From Tunturibacter psychrotolerans (GTDB lineage Bacteria > Acidobacteriota > Terriglobia > Terriglobales > Acidobacteriaceae), in NCBI RefSeq assembly GCF_040359615.1, contig NZ_CP132942.1, forward strand, positions 5,555,636 to 5,619,635: a DNA stretch of 64,000 bases. The letters are read 5' to 3'. The notes beneath the pieces are model-generated. The model was given only the letters and a program-made list of their open reading frames with translations, made no database searches and was not told where the DNA came from. Both the position numbers and the translations under genes were made by a program. Shown here in pieces: positions 37,129 to 46,759 of this stretch (position 1 is the stretch's first letter; every line of letters starts with the position of its first letter).

Positions 37129-38889
37129 TCACAAGTCCACGACTAACTCGTCGTTTGGCTGGCAGCAGCAAATCAGAATATGGCCGTCGGCCGCAGCCTG
37201 GAGCGGTTCAAGTTGATAGTTGACAGTGCCAGATATCAGGCTGGTCTCGCAGGTATGGCAGACGCCGGTTCGGCATGCCCACCTCACGGGGACGTCACAG
37301 GCCTCAGCCAATTCGAGCAGACTTTGAAATCGTTTGTCCCAAGCGACCGTAAGGTTACTGCGTGCAAAGGAGACAAGCGGCCCGAGGCCTCCCAATGTGT
37401 CGGGGGGGTGCGGTGGTCGAGCGGTTGCACCGATCACGCCTGGCGTCATCGATCCACCAGGACCAAAGGTCTCCGCATGCACGCGTGCGGCATCAACTCC
37501 CCAAGCAACGAGGCCCGCGGTTAGATCGCTTATGAACGTTGTCGGCCCGCACAGATAGAAATGGGCGGTGCGGGGCACTCCTAACGTTTCGATTGCGGCC
37601 ACATCGAGGTGACCCGGCGCATCGAAGTTTGCACCCAAACGATCGGCCGGAAGCGGTCGGCTGTACCGTATATGACTCCGTCCGTGCTGCAGGCTCTGCA
37701 ATAGATCGCGTGATTCCTTATCGAACGGATGGTCGCCCGAGTTTCGGGCCCCGTACAACCACCAGACTTCGCGCTGGGACGATTCGGCGGCGAGTCGGTG
37801 CAACATTGCCAATACCGGGGTTGCTCCCACCCCGGCGCTTAGCAGGACGACGGAACCGTCACCGGGGAGGAGCGTGAAATTGCCTCTGGGTGCGCTTACC
37901 TCGAGCAGGTCATCGCGTTGTACTTGAGTGTGTAGATAGGTGCTGGCTGCGCCATTCGCTTCGCGCTTGATGCTGACACGGTAGCAATCGGCATTTTGAG
38001 GACCGGAGAGCGAATAGTTGCGCAGCAGTGGTGACACATATTCCTTTGGGTGTAGTCGAAGAACTACAAACTGTCCCGGCAGAGCCGGACTTAGTGGTTG
38101 CCCGTCGGCTGGCGTAAGCACGAAGGAGAGTACGCTGCTACTCTCGCGATCCATCTGAGAAACCCGCAGCTGGCGGAACCCTGGCCACGCTGGTGGTGGT
38201 TCGTGCGTCGGCGCGAGTCCGGCATTGCCCGTCGATAGCCCATCCTCCTCCTTTTCGAGCATGGTCCGAAAGGATGCCTGCCACCCGGGGCTCAACGCTG
38301 GAATTTTTAGCGCGCGTCGCAGTTGATCAGGGGAATGGGCAGAGAGGTAGAGCAGCGCATCGGCTTCAGCCACGGTCATGTGCATCGGGCCGTCCGCAAC
38401 CTTGACGATCTCGTCCTCGCTTCCGACATCCCCTTCTTCCAGAACGCGAAAGTAGAAGCCGGGCCTGTGATGCGCCACGAGGAGCGATGCCATACGAGGT
38501 TCGTTCATTCGAATACCTACGCGGTAGCAAGTAACGCGTGGCTGAGTCACTTCGAAGAGAGCGTTCCCGATCCGATACCGATCTCCAATGCAGACCTCAC
38601 CATCGGAGAGGCCATCGACAGTGAAATTTTCACCGAACTGTCCAAATGTGAAATCGCTTCGCCCGAGTTGCTTTTCCCAGTAGCGGTAGGAGTCGGTTTG
38701 ATATACGAAGACTGCGCGATGCTCGCCCCCGTGACCTGCAAGATCGCCCTGACCATCGCCTTCAATGTTGAGCCGTCGCACGAAACGTCGCCCTTGAACG
38801 GGACTCTTCCATATCCCTGTGTGGACTGTCTTCCCTTCCCAGTCGATATTGCGTGGGAGACCGACGTTCACTGACAGTAGCCGGACCAT
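37129..38889 (-). CDS. MOSC-ferredoxin reductase-2Fe2S ferredoxin fusion protein
   Basis: A 586-residue multidomain oxidoreductase. Residues ~1-230 form a YiiM-like MOSC domain with the conserved Cys in QPRVTCYRVGIRMN, a domain known from molybdenum-cofactor sulfurases and N-hydroxylated base reduction. Residues ~240-480 are a ferredoxin-NADP reductase-type module (RNYSLSGPQ for FAD, VLLSAGVGATPVLAMLHRL and FYLCGPTTFI for NAD(P)H). The C-terminal ~85 residues are a plant-type [2Fe-2S] domain with CRTGVCHTC and a final Cys in ILICCCQ. Electrons would run NAD(P)H to flavin to cluster. The actual substrate is unknown. It is a single-gene unit next to the decayed region. Confidence 0.92.
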   Translation of the reverse strand: MVRLLSVNVGLPRNIDWEGKTVHTGIWKSPVQGRRFVRRLNIEGDGQGDLAGHGGEHRAVFVYQTDSYRYWEKQLGRSDFTFGQFGENFTVDGLSDGEVCIGDRYRIGNALFEVTQPRVTCYRVGIRMNEPRMASLLVAHHRPGFYFRVLEEGDVGSEDEIVKVADGPMHMTVAEADALLYLSAHSPDQLRRALKIPALSPGWQASFRTMLEKEEDGLSTGNAGLAPTHEPPPAWPGFRQLRVSQMDRESSSVLSFVLTPADGQPLSPALPGQFVVLRLHPKEYVSPLLRNYSLSGPQNADCYRVSIKREANGAASTYLHTQVQRDDLLEVSAPRGNFTLLPGDGSVVLLSAGVGATPVLAMLHRLAAESSQREVWWLYGARNSGDHPFDKESRDLLQSLQHGRSHIRYSRPLPADRLGANFDAPGHLDVAAIETLGVPRTAHFYLCGPTTFISDLTAGLVAWGVDAARVHAETFGPGGSMTPGVIGATARPPHPPDTLGGLGPLVSFARSNLTVAWDKRFQSLLELAEACDVPVRWACRTGVCHTCETSLISGTVNYQLEPLQAAADGHILICCCQPNDELVVDL

Positions 38890-39032
38890 TGAATCACCTC
38901 TTCAGGATGCGACTCATAATATCTTGTAGGCGCTGCGCGGCCCTTCATTTTGACCAGGAGATAGAGCCGTTGGATCTCCGTTAAGCCATGCTTGTTGAAA
39001 AGGACTTGTCTTTGCAAACGGATCAATCGCTC

Positions 39033-42000
39033 TCAGTGGACGAGTAGCGATGAGACAACATTGAGTGTAATTTCGTTCGACTGCACCACTAGATTCTTGT
39101 CGGCGTCTTTACGGTACACGCGAACGGTGTACAGTCCCGGTTGGCCGAGGTGTACCAGTTTCGAGAGATGAGCCGTCTGTACCACCGTTCCACCCGGTGG
39201 TACGTGATCCACGGTCCGGAAGTCTGAAGCACTAGGGCTGTTGGCAATATTCTCTCCCATTAAGCGACCCGAGGCATTCCGAACCAAAAAGATAAATGAG
39301 AACTCCGGATTGTCCGTGCCCGGACGATGGTCAAACAGGATTGGATGATCTGAGACATTCGTCAAAGTAATCATCACGCGTGCATCCTCACCTATTTGTA
39401 ACTTGTTCTCGAGAGCACTGATTGAAATTGCAAACGATCCTTGCGAGATGCTCTGCGGCGAAAGCGGAGGAGGCACCGCCCGTGGCTGCGGGAGCGGTAC
39501 ATTCAGTGGTGCCGTTGATGGTGGAACAGTTGGCACAGTCTGCGAAATCGTTGTGTTTGCCGCCTCGGAAATCGGTTTCGTTGTCGAAACTACAGGTAAG
39601 CCACGCGCGGGGGCGGCCGACGTCTCGGTTGTCTGTGCCGGGCGCGGACTCGGCTGCAAGACAGGAGCCGGAGGTGCAATTGTGGGCTGCGTGAGCGTGC
39701 GGGATAAAGGCGCAGGGGACTGTTGAACCGGCGGCACCGAAGATGCGCTCGTCGTAATCGCGGGCTCGGCAGGCGGTGGTTGCGTTTTGGTCGTCTCTGG
39801 CGCAGTCGATGCTCCCGGTCGAGATGAAGCAGGGACGGGTTGCGGCTTCGTCGGCTCGGGTGCGGTCGCGAGCCTGGCTGGCTGCGTCGAACCCGTTGCA
39901 TACCGGTTCGTCTTCGTCCACCTGTCGCACCAGTCGCCGACCGACTCGTACCAAAGCTTTGCATTCTGAGGTTGATCTTCGAGGTGTCCGTCATTGGGAA
40001 GATTGAGCATCCGGCTTTGCACATTTAGCCGTTGTAGCGCGGTATACAGCTGTTGCGACTCCGATACGTCAAGCCGATTGCCGCGCTGCGAATGAATCAC
40101 AAGGGTCGGCGTCCTGGCGTTTTGGATCGATGGTATCGGCGACCACTGCACACTTTTCACATCTGTTGAACCCGTCGCTCCGTAGATGTTCTCAAGGTTG
40201 ACCATCCCATCATGCGTCACGACGCAAGCAAATCGGTTGGTGTGCGTTAAGATCCAGTTCGCCATGAATCCGCCGAAGCCCGTGCCCAGCGTGCACTCGC
40301 GTGCCTTGTCAATAAAGCTGTAGTGCTGCTCGGCATAGTCGAGCCCTTTCAGCAGGTCTGAATAGACTTTCCCGCCCCACTCGCCATTGAGTCCGTCTAA
40401 AAAGGCCTGTCCGTATCCCGTGGATCCGCGAGGATTCACCATGACAATCACATAGCCGGGAGCTGCCATCAGTTCGGGGTTCCATCGATAACTCCACTTG
40501 TCCCCCCAAGCCTTATGGGGGTCTTCGTGAATCAAAAGCTTCACTGGATATTTTCTCGAAGGGTCGAACGCGGGCGGCGGAATTAAAAATCCCTGCATCT
40601 TCGTATTATCTTGAGCGGCAAACCAAAAAGGTTGCATTTTCTCAAGCGCGAGACTCTCGAGCAGCCTATCGTTCAAATGAGTCAGGGCTTCGGGCGCAAC
40701 TGGCACTGCACGATCTATGGGTGGGTTTGCTTTATCTTCTGCCAATGCCAGCTTCAGGCCTATTTTTTGTTGTTTCACCTCGGGCGCGTCGTCGGTGAAG
40801 ATTCTGAGGCTGGTGCGAAAAATCTCCGCTGGCCGCTCAACCTTCGTAGAGGTCGAGACGAGCCACGATCCGTCACTTGAAATCTGAAGTCCGTCGGATT
40901 CGGATTTCGTCTGCGACAAGAGCAGTGTGAGATAGCCCGTCGGCATGGGGACGTAATGGATCGTGTCTTCATCGGCCACTGCGACGGAATAGATCTGCGA
41001 CTCACCGCGATCGTGGGTGGCAAAGAAGACAGAGGCCGAATCGGGCGCCCATATAAACTCGTCGATACTGCGATCGAAGTTCGGCAAGATATCGCTGATT
41101 GCCCCTGATCGGCGATCGAGGAGCTTCAACTTGAACTGATCGTTCTTTTGTCCGGCGTGCGCCCGCGATCGAAACGCCAGCCACTTTCCGTCCGGCGAGT
41201 AGGCCGGAGAATCATCGCTCCCCGGAGAGGTGGAGAGCTTCACTGGCCTCGCAGCCGCGTCGTTCAGTCTTAATACAAAGACATTGTTGTTCGTACTTGT
41301 TTCCGAAGAGTTGTCGGGATTGGCGACAAAAACAACCTCCATCGAATCCGGCGCCCACCCATATCCGATTGGGGAGCCCCATGAAAACGCAGACACCTCC
41401 GCGTCGCCAACGTTTCGGTGCGGGGTCAGGTCACGCATCGCGTTACCATTCGTGGCAAACACCACCAGCATGTGGCTGCGCTTGGATCCTGGAGCGGAAT
41501 TCTGATCCCGGCCGGCATCGTGATCCGAGGCTTGCGTTTCGACGGGATGGACGCCCGCTGCCTCGTCCTTCGCTTTGTTGCAGGCGTCTTCCGCAGCCCA
41601 CGCCGCTTCGTCGCTGCACTCCGGGTATACGGGCGACGTAAACAGAATCCGTTGCGAGTCCGGTGCCCATCTAGCCCCAGCCGCCCCTGCGATTATGTTC
41701 GTCAGGCGCTTCGGTGTACCAGGCTTGCCCGCCGTGTCGTCCCAAGGCGCAACAAAGATCTGCGAGCGACCCATCTCTCCTTCGTTTGCGATAAACAACA
41801 ACATCTTGCCATCTGGTGAAAACCTACCTCCGAACTCTCCGTCCTTGGTAGATGTGATCTGCCGCTCACGCGCTCCAGACGCGACGTTAGCGGCTCCCCC
41901 TAGAGGTACGACCCAGAGATGGTTCGCCATCGAGTTTCTATCAAGGTCGACCTCTGTATCAGAGAACATCACCCATTTACCCGACGGAGAGATTTGCGGG

Positions 42001-42155
42001 TCACTGATCCGCTTCATCCGCTGCAGGTCGTCGAATGTCATTGGGTGTTTCGCCGCAGGCGTGGCCGATGGGCCGCCGACCTGACCCCAGCCCCAGCCCA
42101 AAGCGCCAGCGATTGTTGCGGCCAGCAAGGTCACTCGGATTACTCGATTCCTCAT
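39033..42155 (-). CDS. S9 peptidase-like secreted protein lacking catalytic residues, with C-terminal Ig-like domain
   Basis: A 1040-residue exported protein (signal peptide through WGWGQ). An N-terminal beta-propeller with WAPDSQRILF/YSPDGKWLAFRS-type blades precedes an alpha/beta-hydrolase domain as in prolyl oligopeptidase/dipeptidyl peptidase relatives. The nucleophile motif, normally GxSxGG, reads LGTGFGGFMANWIL, with Gly at residue 626. The acidic-residue region reads SQRGNRLDVSE where family members have a DYRVP-type Asp; the His is kept in NDGHL. It is thus probably a non-catalytic homologue. A Pro/Thr-rich linker (about 750-910) leads to a beta-sandwich domain with ISALENKLQIGEDARVMITLTN. 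A binding or scaffold role is inference. Confidence 0.85.
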   Translation of the reverse strand: MRNRVIRVTLLAATIAGALGWGWGQVGGPSATPAAKHPMTFDDLQRMKRISDPQISPSGKWVMFSDTEVDLDRNSMANHLWVVPLGGAANVASGARERQITSTKDGEFGGRFSPDGKMLLFIANEGEMGRSQIFVAPWDDTAGKPGTPKRLTNIIAGAAGARWAPDSQRILFTSPVYPECSDEAAWAAEDACNKAKDEAAGVHPVETQASDHDAGRDQNSAPGSKRSHMLVVFATNGNAMRDLTPHRNVGDAEVSAFSWGSPIGYGWAPDSMEVVFVANPDNSSETSTNNNVFVLRLNDAAARPVKLSTSPGSDDSPAYSPDGKWLAFRSRAHAGQKNDQFKLKLLDRRSGAISDILPNFDRSIDEFIWAPDSASVFFATHDRGESQIYSVAVADEDTIHYVPMPTGYLTLLLSQTKSESDGLQISSDGSWLVSTSTKVERPAEIFRTSLRIFTDDAPEVKQQKIGLKLALAEDKANPPIDRAVPVAPEALTHLNDRLLESLALEKMQPFWFAAQDNTKMQGFLIPPPAFDPSRKYPVKLLIHEDPHKAWGDKWSYRWNPELMAAPGYVIVMVNPRGSTGYGQAFLDGLNGEWGGKVYSDLLKGLDYAEQHYSFIDKARECTLGTGFGGFMANWILTHTNRFACVVTHDGMVNLENIYGATGSTDVKSVQWSPIPSIQNARTPTLVIHSQRGNRLDVSESQQLYTALQRLNVQSRMLNLPNDGHLEDQPQNAKLWYESVGDWCDRWTKTNRYATGSTQPARLATAPEPTKPQPVPASSRPGASTAPETTKTQPPPAEPAITTSASSVPPVQQSPAPLSRTLTQPTIAPPAPVLQPSPRPAQTTETSAAPARGLPVVSTTKPISEAANTTISQTVPTVPPSTAPLNVPLPQPRAVPPPLSPQSISQGSFAISISALENKLQIGEDARVMITLTNVSDHPILFDHRPGTDNPEFSFIFLVRNASGRLMGENIANSPSASDFRTVDHVPPGGTVVQTAHLSKLVHLGQPGLYTVRVYRKDADKNLVVQSNEITLNVVSSLLVH

Positions 42156-42393
42156 CGCGCCACTTTACTCCTCGCTCTGCGGAGTTTGATCACAATACCC
42201 GGATCAGCACGGTCTCCGAGAATGCGTTCACGAGGATAACAATCTTTCCCGACCTAGACTAGGTTCGAGTTTGATAACGTGAAGCTATCCATCTCAGTAG
42301 TGAAGTATCAAGGTGGAACGTTAAGGCGTTCGTATGCTTTTTCTTCTCTTGATGGCAGAGCGGTCCAGGCAATCGAGTCCTTCCGATAACGTC

Positions 42394-44394
42394 TCAATTG
42401 ATCGGAGTTGCGTTGCGCTGATCGAGCGTTATGGAGTTTGGTCCGGGGTTGAGCTGGATCGGCTGGCCCCAGACGAGGGCCTGATTGTTGTAGCGCGTTG
42501 AGATCATGAGGTAGTAGATGCCGGGAGCAACGCCAGGAAAACTGCCTGTGCCGTTGGCATCGGCCCGGACCGCAGAGGCGGCGTCAGCTTTGACAGCGTC
42601 GATGATCTTCTGGCATTCGGGTGTGCGGCTTGAGCAGGTGTTTGCGACGAACTTGTAGGGGGACATGCCGGGTGGGACGGTCATGCCTGCCTTGGCGATG
42701 ATGTTAGCGTAGCTGTCGCGGAGCAGAGTGTAGGGGCGGCCGGCCAGAGGGTTGGGAGCGCCCGGCTGTGGGGCAAATCCGGAGGTGATCGCAAGGGTGG
42801 CGTTGCCGAGGGCGGCACCAGAAGTGGAGATAGTGCTGGGCCCTTTGGGCGCAGTTGGACTTCCAGCTGTAGCGGAGGCGACCATCGTTGAAGCCGATCC
42901 TCCGTCTAAGGGGATGGTCTGGCTTGGAGTGAGACGGGCCAGGTTGCAGGTCTGCTCGAAGGGGGCGAAGGTGAAGTTGTCGTTGTTGTCCTGGCCGGTT
43001 ACGGTGCGACCGTGAACCTGGTAGGAACCGTCGCCACCAGGGTCGAGAGAGCCGTCGGATTTGAAGGAGAGTGTGAGTGGGTGGTCGGGTGCGTTGATTT
43101 TGACGACCGCCCCGGTTCCGCCGGGTTCGACGGTGTAGGGATAGGCGCGGGCGGCGTCGGGGCCGCAGCCCAGGATTACGGATTCCGGGAAGAACTGAAC
43201 ACTGAAGCCGGTCGATGCGGCGAAGATGCCGTGCATGCGGATGCCAGGAGGTGTCGGTGGGCCTTTATCGCCACCAAACATGCCTTTGAGCAGGTCGGTT
43301 TGCATCGTTTGTATGCCAACCCCTGCTCCCTTAGAAGAAAGGTTGAGCGCGGGGCAGGTGATTCGACGAGGAGAGAAGGTTGTTTGTGCGGGGGTGTAAG
43401 TGCCGGGGGTGTAAGTGCTTTGGGTGGTGGTGCTCTTGAGCGAGTAGGAGCCACCGTCGTTGGTGAGGTTGGGGTCAGTGGCGTGCGTGCGAGCGTCTAA
43501 CTCGGTGAGGGGCTGATAGGTTGTGACGTTGTGGGTCTCGGTGTGGCCGGGCGTGGAGGTGCCGCCGCTGGAACCGCTCGCTACAACTCCATCGATGGTG
43601 ACGGGGCCGGGACCGACGATGGTTCCATCGGCGCGGAGGGTCAGGATGAGGGGCTTCGGTTTGGTGTCGATGACGATGACGGTTCGATCGCTCTTGAAGT
43701 CGATGGTGTAGTTCTCTTGATTGGGAGAGAGGAATGAACAGTTGACCAAAACACCGCCGTCGATGAAGTCAAGACGCCAGTGCCCTGCACCCTCGAAGAC
43801 ACCGGCCATGTTTGGTCCTGGAGCGGGTGGCTTGTCAGCGCCGGGAAGGACCTGAGAGAGCATCTGGCCAAAGGCGCCGAGGAGCGAGTTGCCAAGGCAT
43901 GAAGATGGGAGTCGTCCTGAGGTCACGCAGCGGTTTGTTGCGCGCTCCTCTGGAGTCTTGGGTTTCTGCGGTTGTCCGCTGGGGACGGGTTGCGTCGCGG
44001 CAGTAAGTTGGTCGTTCGCCTTCTGCACGTTTGCGTTATAGGTGTCCTGCTGTTTCTTCTGAAAGGCATGTGCGGCGGCAAGCTGCTGCGCGGTTGGTTG
44101 CTTGCACGTGGGAAACAGCGTCTTCAATGCTGCACGTGTCATCGTGGTGTACTGCATCAATCCGTTCGGCATGACGTGATCCGGATGTCCAACCATGCAG
44201 GTGGCGTTGTCTGAGAGATCTCGGATGTTGCAGTTCTCGATGAAGATGCGCTCGCCGTTGCAGATGTAGGTGATGCCAGGGGTGAGGTCTTGCGCGGCGG
44301 CGAAGTTAGCGGCGAAGACGTTGAGCAGTATGGAGATGCTCAGCTTCAGGAGGAGATTTCTTTTGTCTCGGTGGATCGAAGGGATGAGTCCCAT
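42394..44394 (-). CDS. Secreted protein of unknown function with two internal repeats
   Basis: A 666-residue exported protein (signal peptide ending NFAAAQ). After a Cys-containing N-terminal part (CNGERIFIENCNIRDL) and a Gln/Lys-rich coiled segment (about 100-150), two related modules follow: one with MAGVFEGAGHWRLDFIDGGVLVNC and LILTLRADGTI, the second with MHGIFAASTGFSVQFFPESVILGC and LTLSFKSDGSL. A Pro/Thr/Ser linker separates them. The C-terminus (GTGSFPGVAPGIYYLMISTRYNNQ) resembles a carboxypeptidase-regulatory-like beta-sandwich. No enzyme motif is seen; surface or envelope location is likely. Confidence 0.7.
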   Translation of the reverse strand: MGLIPSIHRDKRNLLLKLSISILLNVFAANFAAAQDLTPGITYICNGERIFIENCNIRDLSDNATCMVGHPDHVMPNGLMQYTTMTRAALKTLFPTCKQPTAQQLAAAHAFQKKQQDTYNANVQKANDQLTAATQPVPSGQPQKPKTPEERATNRCVTSGRLPSSCLGNSLLGAFGQMLSQVLPGADKPPAPGPNMAGVFEGAGHWRLDFIDGGVLVNCSFLSPNQENYTIDFKSDRTVIVIDTKPKPLILTLRADGTIVGPGPVTIDGVVASGSSGGTSTPGHTETHNVTTYQPLTELDARTHATDPNLTNDGGSYSLKSTTTQSTYTPGTYTPAQTTFSPRRITCPALNLSSKGAGVGIQTMQTDLLKGMFGGDKGPPTPPGIRMHGIFAASTGFSVQFFPESVILGCGPDAARAYPYTVEPGGTGAVVKINAPDHPLTLSFKSDGSLDPGGDGSYQVHGRTVTGQDNNDNFTFAPFEQTCNLARLTPSQTIPLDGGSASTMVASATAGSPTAPKGPSTISTSGAALGNATLAITSGFAPQPGAPNPLAGRPYTLLRDSYANIIAKAGMTVPPGMSPYKFVANTCSSRTPECQKIIDAVKADAASAVRADANGTGSFPGVAPGIYYLMISTRYNNQALVWGQPIQLNPGPNSITLDQRNATPIN

Positions 44395-44655
44395 ATGATC
44401 CCCCTTGTCTTAGAAGTGCGGCAACATCGCCGGGAGAGGTACCGTCGAGTCCAAAAGTGTCCCTGGGAGAGATCACATAGTAGAACGTGGAGGAGATAAA
44501 GAACAAGCCGCGTCCTGACGCGGACGGCGATCGGGTTCGAATAAAGCCACGCGAACGAGTACTCGACGCGCGGCTCTACAAAAATACCAAACGAGTCTGG
44601 AGTTGACGGTGATTAGTTCCTGATCATAGAAAACCGCCGGGGCAGTTTATGCAAT

Positions 44656-46692
44656 TTAAGGCGTAGTTGCATTCAATAGCAGTTCTACTGAAGGCACGAT
44701 CATATCAAGCAGAACTGCTTGCGGAGTCTCCGCCGATTTCAGGAAAGAGACCTGTTGCTGTCGGACGGACTCGCTCACTGGCTTGTGATTTTGCAAAGAA
44801 TCAAGCGCCGAAAGACCAATCACCGCGGTTTGATTTAGTGAGTGCGAAACTGGCTCCAGTTCGGCCGTAAGTTCGGAGCGGGGCAATATCGGTTGCAGAC
44901 TGGCATCATTGTCTCGCCAGAGAATGAGCCACTCGCGCGCTTGTGCCCATTGCTCAGGACTAGCCTTCCCTGCTGCGATCAGCGAAGCGAGATTGTGAAA
45001 CTCGCGAGCCCGATTGCTTTCGGGGGGCACCGTATCGACCATCCTATTGAGTGGAGTGAAGCTGTCGTAGCTGGCCAACGACTCACGAGCGTATTCCTTG
45101 GGTGGTTCGAGGGCGCTCGCAAGAACCTTCAGCGAGGTTACATCGTTCGTACCAACCAGACGCTGCAGCATACGCTCATGGACTGCCTCGTAAGTCTGGC
45201 CATTATGAGTCAGGTTGTTCGAGACGATTGCGAGCCGGCGGTACATCGAGTCGACATCAGTTACTTCTTTTGGCGACCATAGACGCTCGGCGATAGCGGC
45301 AGTGCGCGGCCAGATGCGGCTTCCTACGTTTTCCGGTGTCACAAACTCAGACCACATCGTCGCTTCGCCGCCGAGGATGTTACGCTGCTGCTCTGGAGTC
45401 AGCTTAGCCGCTGCTCCCGCGAGCGGGTCGGCCGCGTAGTGTTGAGACGCAGGCTGGTTGAGGTCGATATAGTAACCGGCTGAGAGAATGCCGCGATTGC
45501 CACGCTGCGCTGCCAGGGCGAGCGAATCGGGCCCTCTCCAAGACTGAATGAGAACGTCCTTCGGGGTGTCGGGCTGCAATACTTCGTCCCAGCCAATCGT
45601 GATTTTGCCGCGCTTGGTCACCAACTGTTGAACACGACCTGTGAAGTATGCCTGTAAGGCGGCATCGTCCTTAAGGTTGTGCTGGCGCATGTATTCCTGA
45701 ATCCGGGAGTTGGTGTCCCATTCTTTGCCGTTACACTCATCGCCACCTATATGAAAGTAGGCGTCTGGAAATAACGACGTCATCTCGCCGATGAAACGAT
45801 CGAGAAACTCGTAGGTGCTTTCACGGGTGGGATCCATCGCCGGATCGAAGATTCCCCATTTTCGCTCTATAAGATAGTGGCCTTTGCCGCTCGCAAGATC
45901 GGGGTAACCAACAAACCAGGCTGTGGCATGGCCTGGCATATCGAACTCTGGAATCACGCGGATGCCGCGGTCGCGAGCGTATGCGATGATGTCACGAACT
46001 TGGTTCTGCGTGTAGTAGTTTCCGTCTGATCCCTTCTCTTGCAAGAGCGGATAGGTCTTGCTCTCAATGCGAAATCCCTGATTCTCCGAGAGGTGCCAGT
46101 GAAAGACATTAAACTTCACGGCTTCCATTCCATCTAAAGTCTGACGAACGACGTCGAGCGGCATGAAGTGGCGGCCTGAGTCGAGCATGAGGCCCCGCCA
46201 TGGGAACCGGGGAGCGTCATCGATGGTTACGGCGACGACGGTGAATCCTTGCGGCGTCGTGTCTACCAATTGGAGAAAAGTCTGTAGGCCGTGGAGAATG
46301 CCAAGCGGATTGGGCGCACTGAGTATCACCTGAGTTGGAGAAACCGCGAGGTGATAAGACTCGTCTTCGCCCAGTTGTTGGATTTCTCTGCTGGGTCCTT
46401 CGGTTTTTATGATGAACTTTGGTCCGCCGGGACGATTGTTGAGCCAAAGCGGAATCCCTGTTTTGCTTGTGAGGGTTGCGAGGAAGCGGTCCTTTGCACG
46501 TTCGAGGCGTGGTTCGGTGTAACCCTCGATGCGGACCTGAAAGGTGCCGTCAACAACGAAGCTGCCCACGCCTGAAGTCGCATGCGCCGGGAGCGGCATG
46601 ATGGATAACTGAGTGTCTGCCTGAAGGGTTGCGCTTGTTGTAAAGAGCAAGGTCGACGTGAAAACAGCGAGCAACAATCGTACAGACAGCAT
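44656..46692 (-). CDS. Beta-N-acetylhexosaminidase (GH20)
   Basis: Releases terminal beta-linked N-acetylglucosamine or N-acetylgalactosamine, for example from chitin oligosaccharides. The 678-residue protein has a signal peptide (LLFTTSATLQA), a GH20 N-terminal alpha/beta domain, and the TIM barrel: FPWRGLMLDSGRHFMPLDVV, KFNVFHWHLSENQGFRIE, VIPEFDMPGHATAW and the catalytic pair in YFHIGGDECNGKEW (Asp-Glu). Length and order of motifs are normal. It follows the TonB receptor gene on the same strand by 68 bp, so the receptor and the enzyme are probably co-expressed. Confidence 0.95.
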   Translation of the reverse strand: MLSVRLLLAVFTSTLLFTTSATLQADTQLSIMPLPAHATSGVGSFVVDGTFQVRIEGYTEPRLERAKDRFLATLTSKTGIPLWLNNRPGGPKFIIKTEGPSREIQQLGEDESYHLAVSPTQVILSAPNPLGILHGLQTFLQLVDTTPQGFTVVAVTIDDAPRFPWRGLMLDSGRHFMPLDVVRQTLDGMEAVKFNVFHWHLSENQGFRIESKTYPLLQEKGSDGNYYTQNQVRDIIAYARDRGIRVIPEFDMPGHATAWFVGYPDLASGKGHYLIERKWGIFDPAMDPTRESTYEFLDRFIGEMTSLFPDAYFHIGGDECNGKEWDTNSRIQEYMRQHNLKDDAALQAYFTGRVQQLVTKRGKITIGWDEVLQPDTPKDVLIQSWRGPDSLALAAQRGNRGILSAGYYIDLNQPASQHYAADPLAGAAAKLTPEQQRNILGGEATMWSEFVTPENVGSRIWPRTAAIAERLWSPKEVTDVDSMYRRLAIVSNNLTHNGQTYEAVHERMLQRLVGTNDVTSLKVLASALEPPKEYARESLASYDSFTPLNRMVDTVPPESNRAREFHNLASLIAAGKASPEQWAQAREWLILWRDNDASLQPILPRSELTAELEPVSHSLNQTAVIGLSALDSLQNHKPVSESVRQQQVSFLKSAETPQAVLLDMIVPSVELLLNATTP

Positions 46693-46759
46693 TCCGAGTG
46701 GTCCTCCAAGAGCGGATCGATGTTATGTCGTTAGGCGCATGCTTCTATTAACTCACGAG

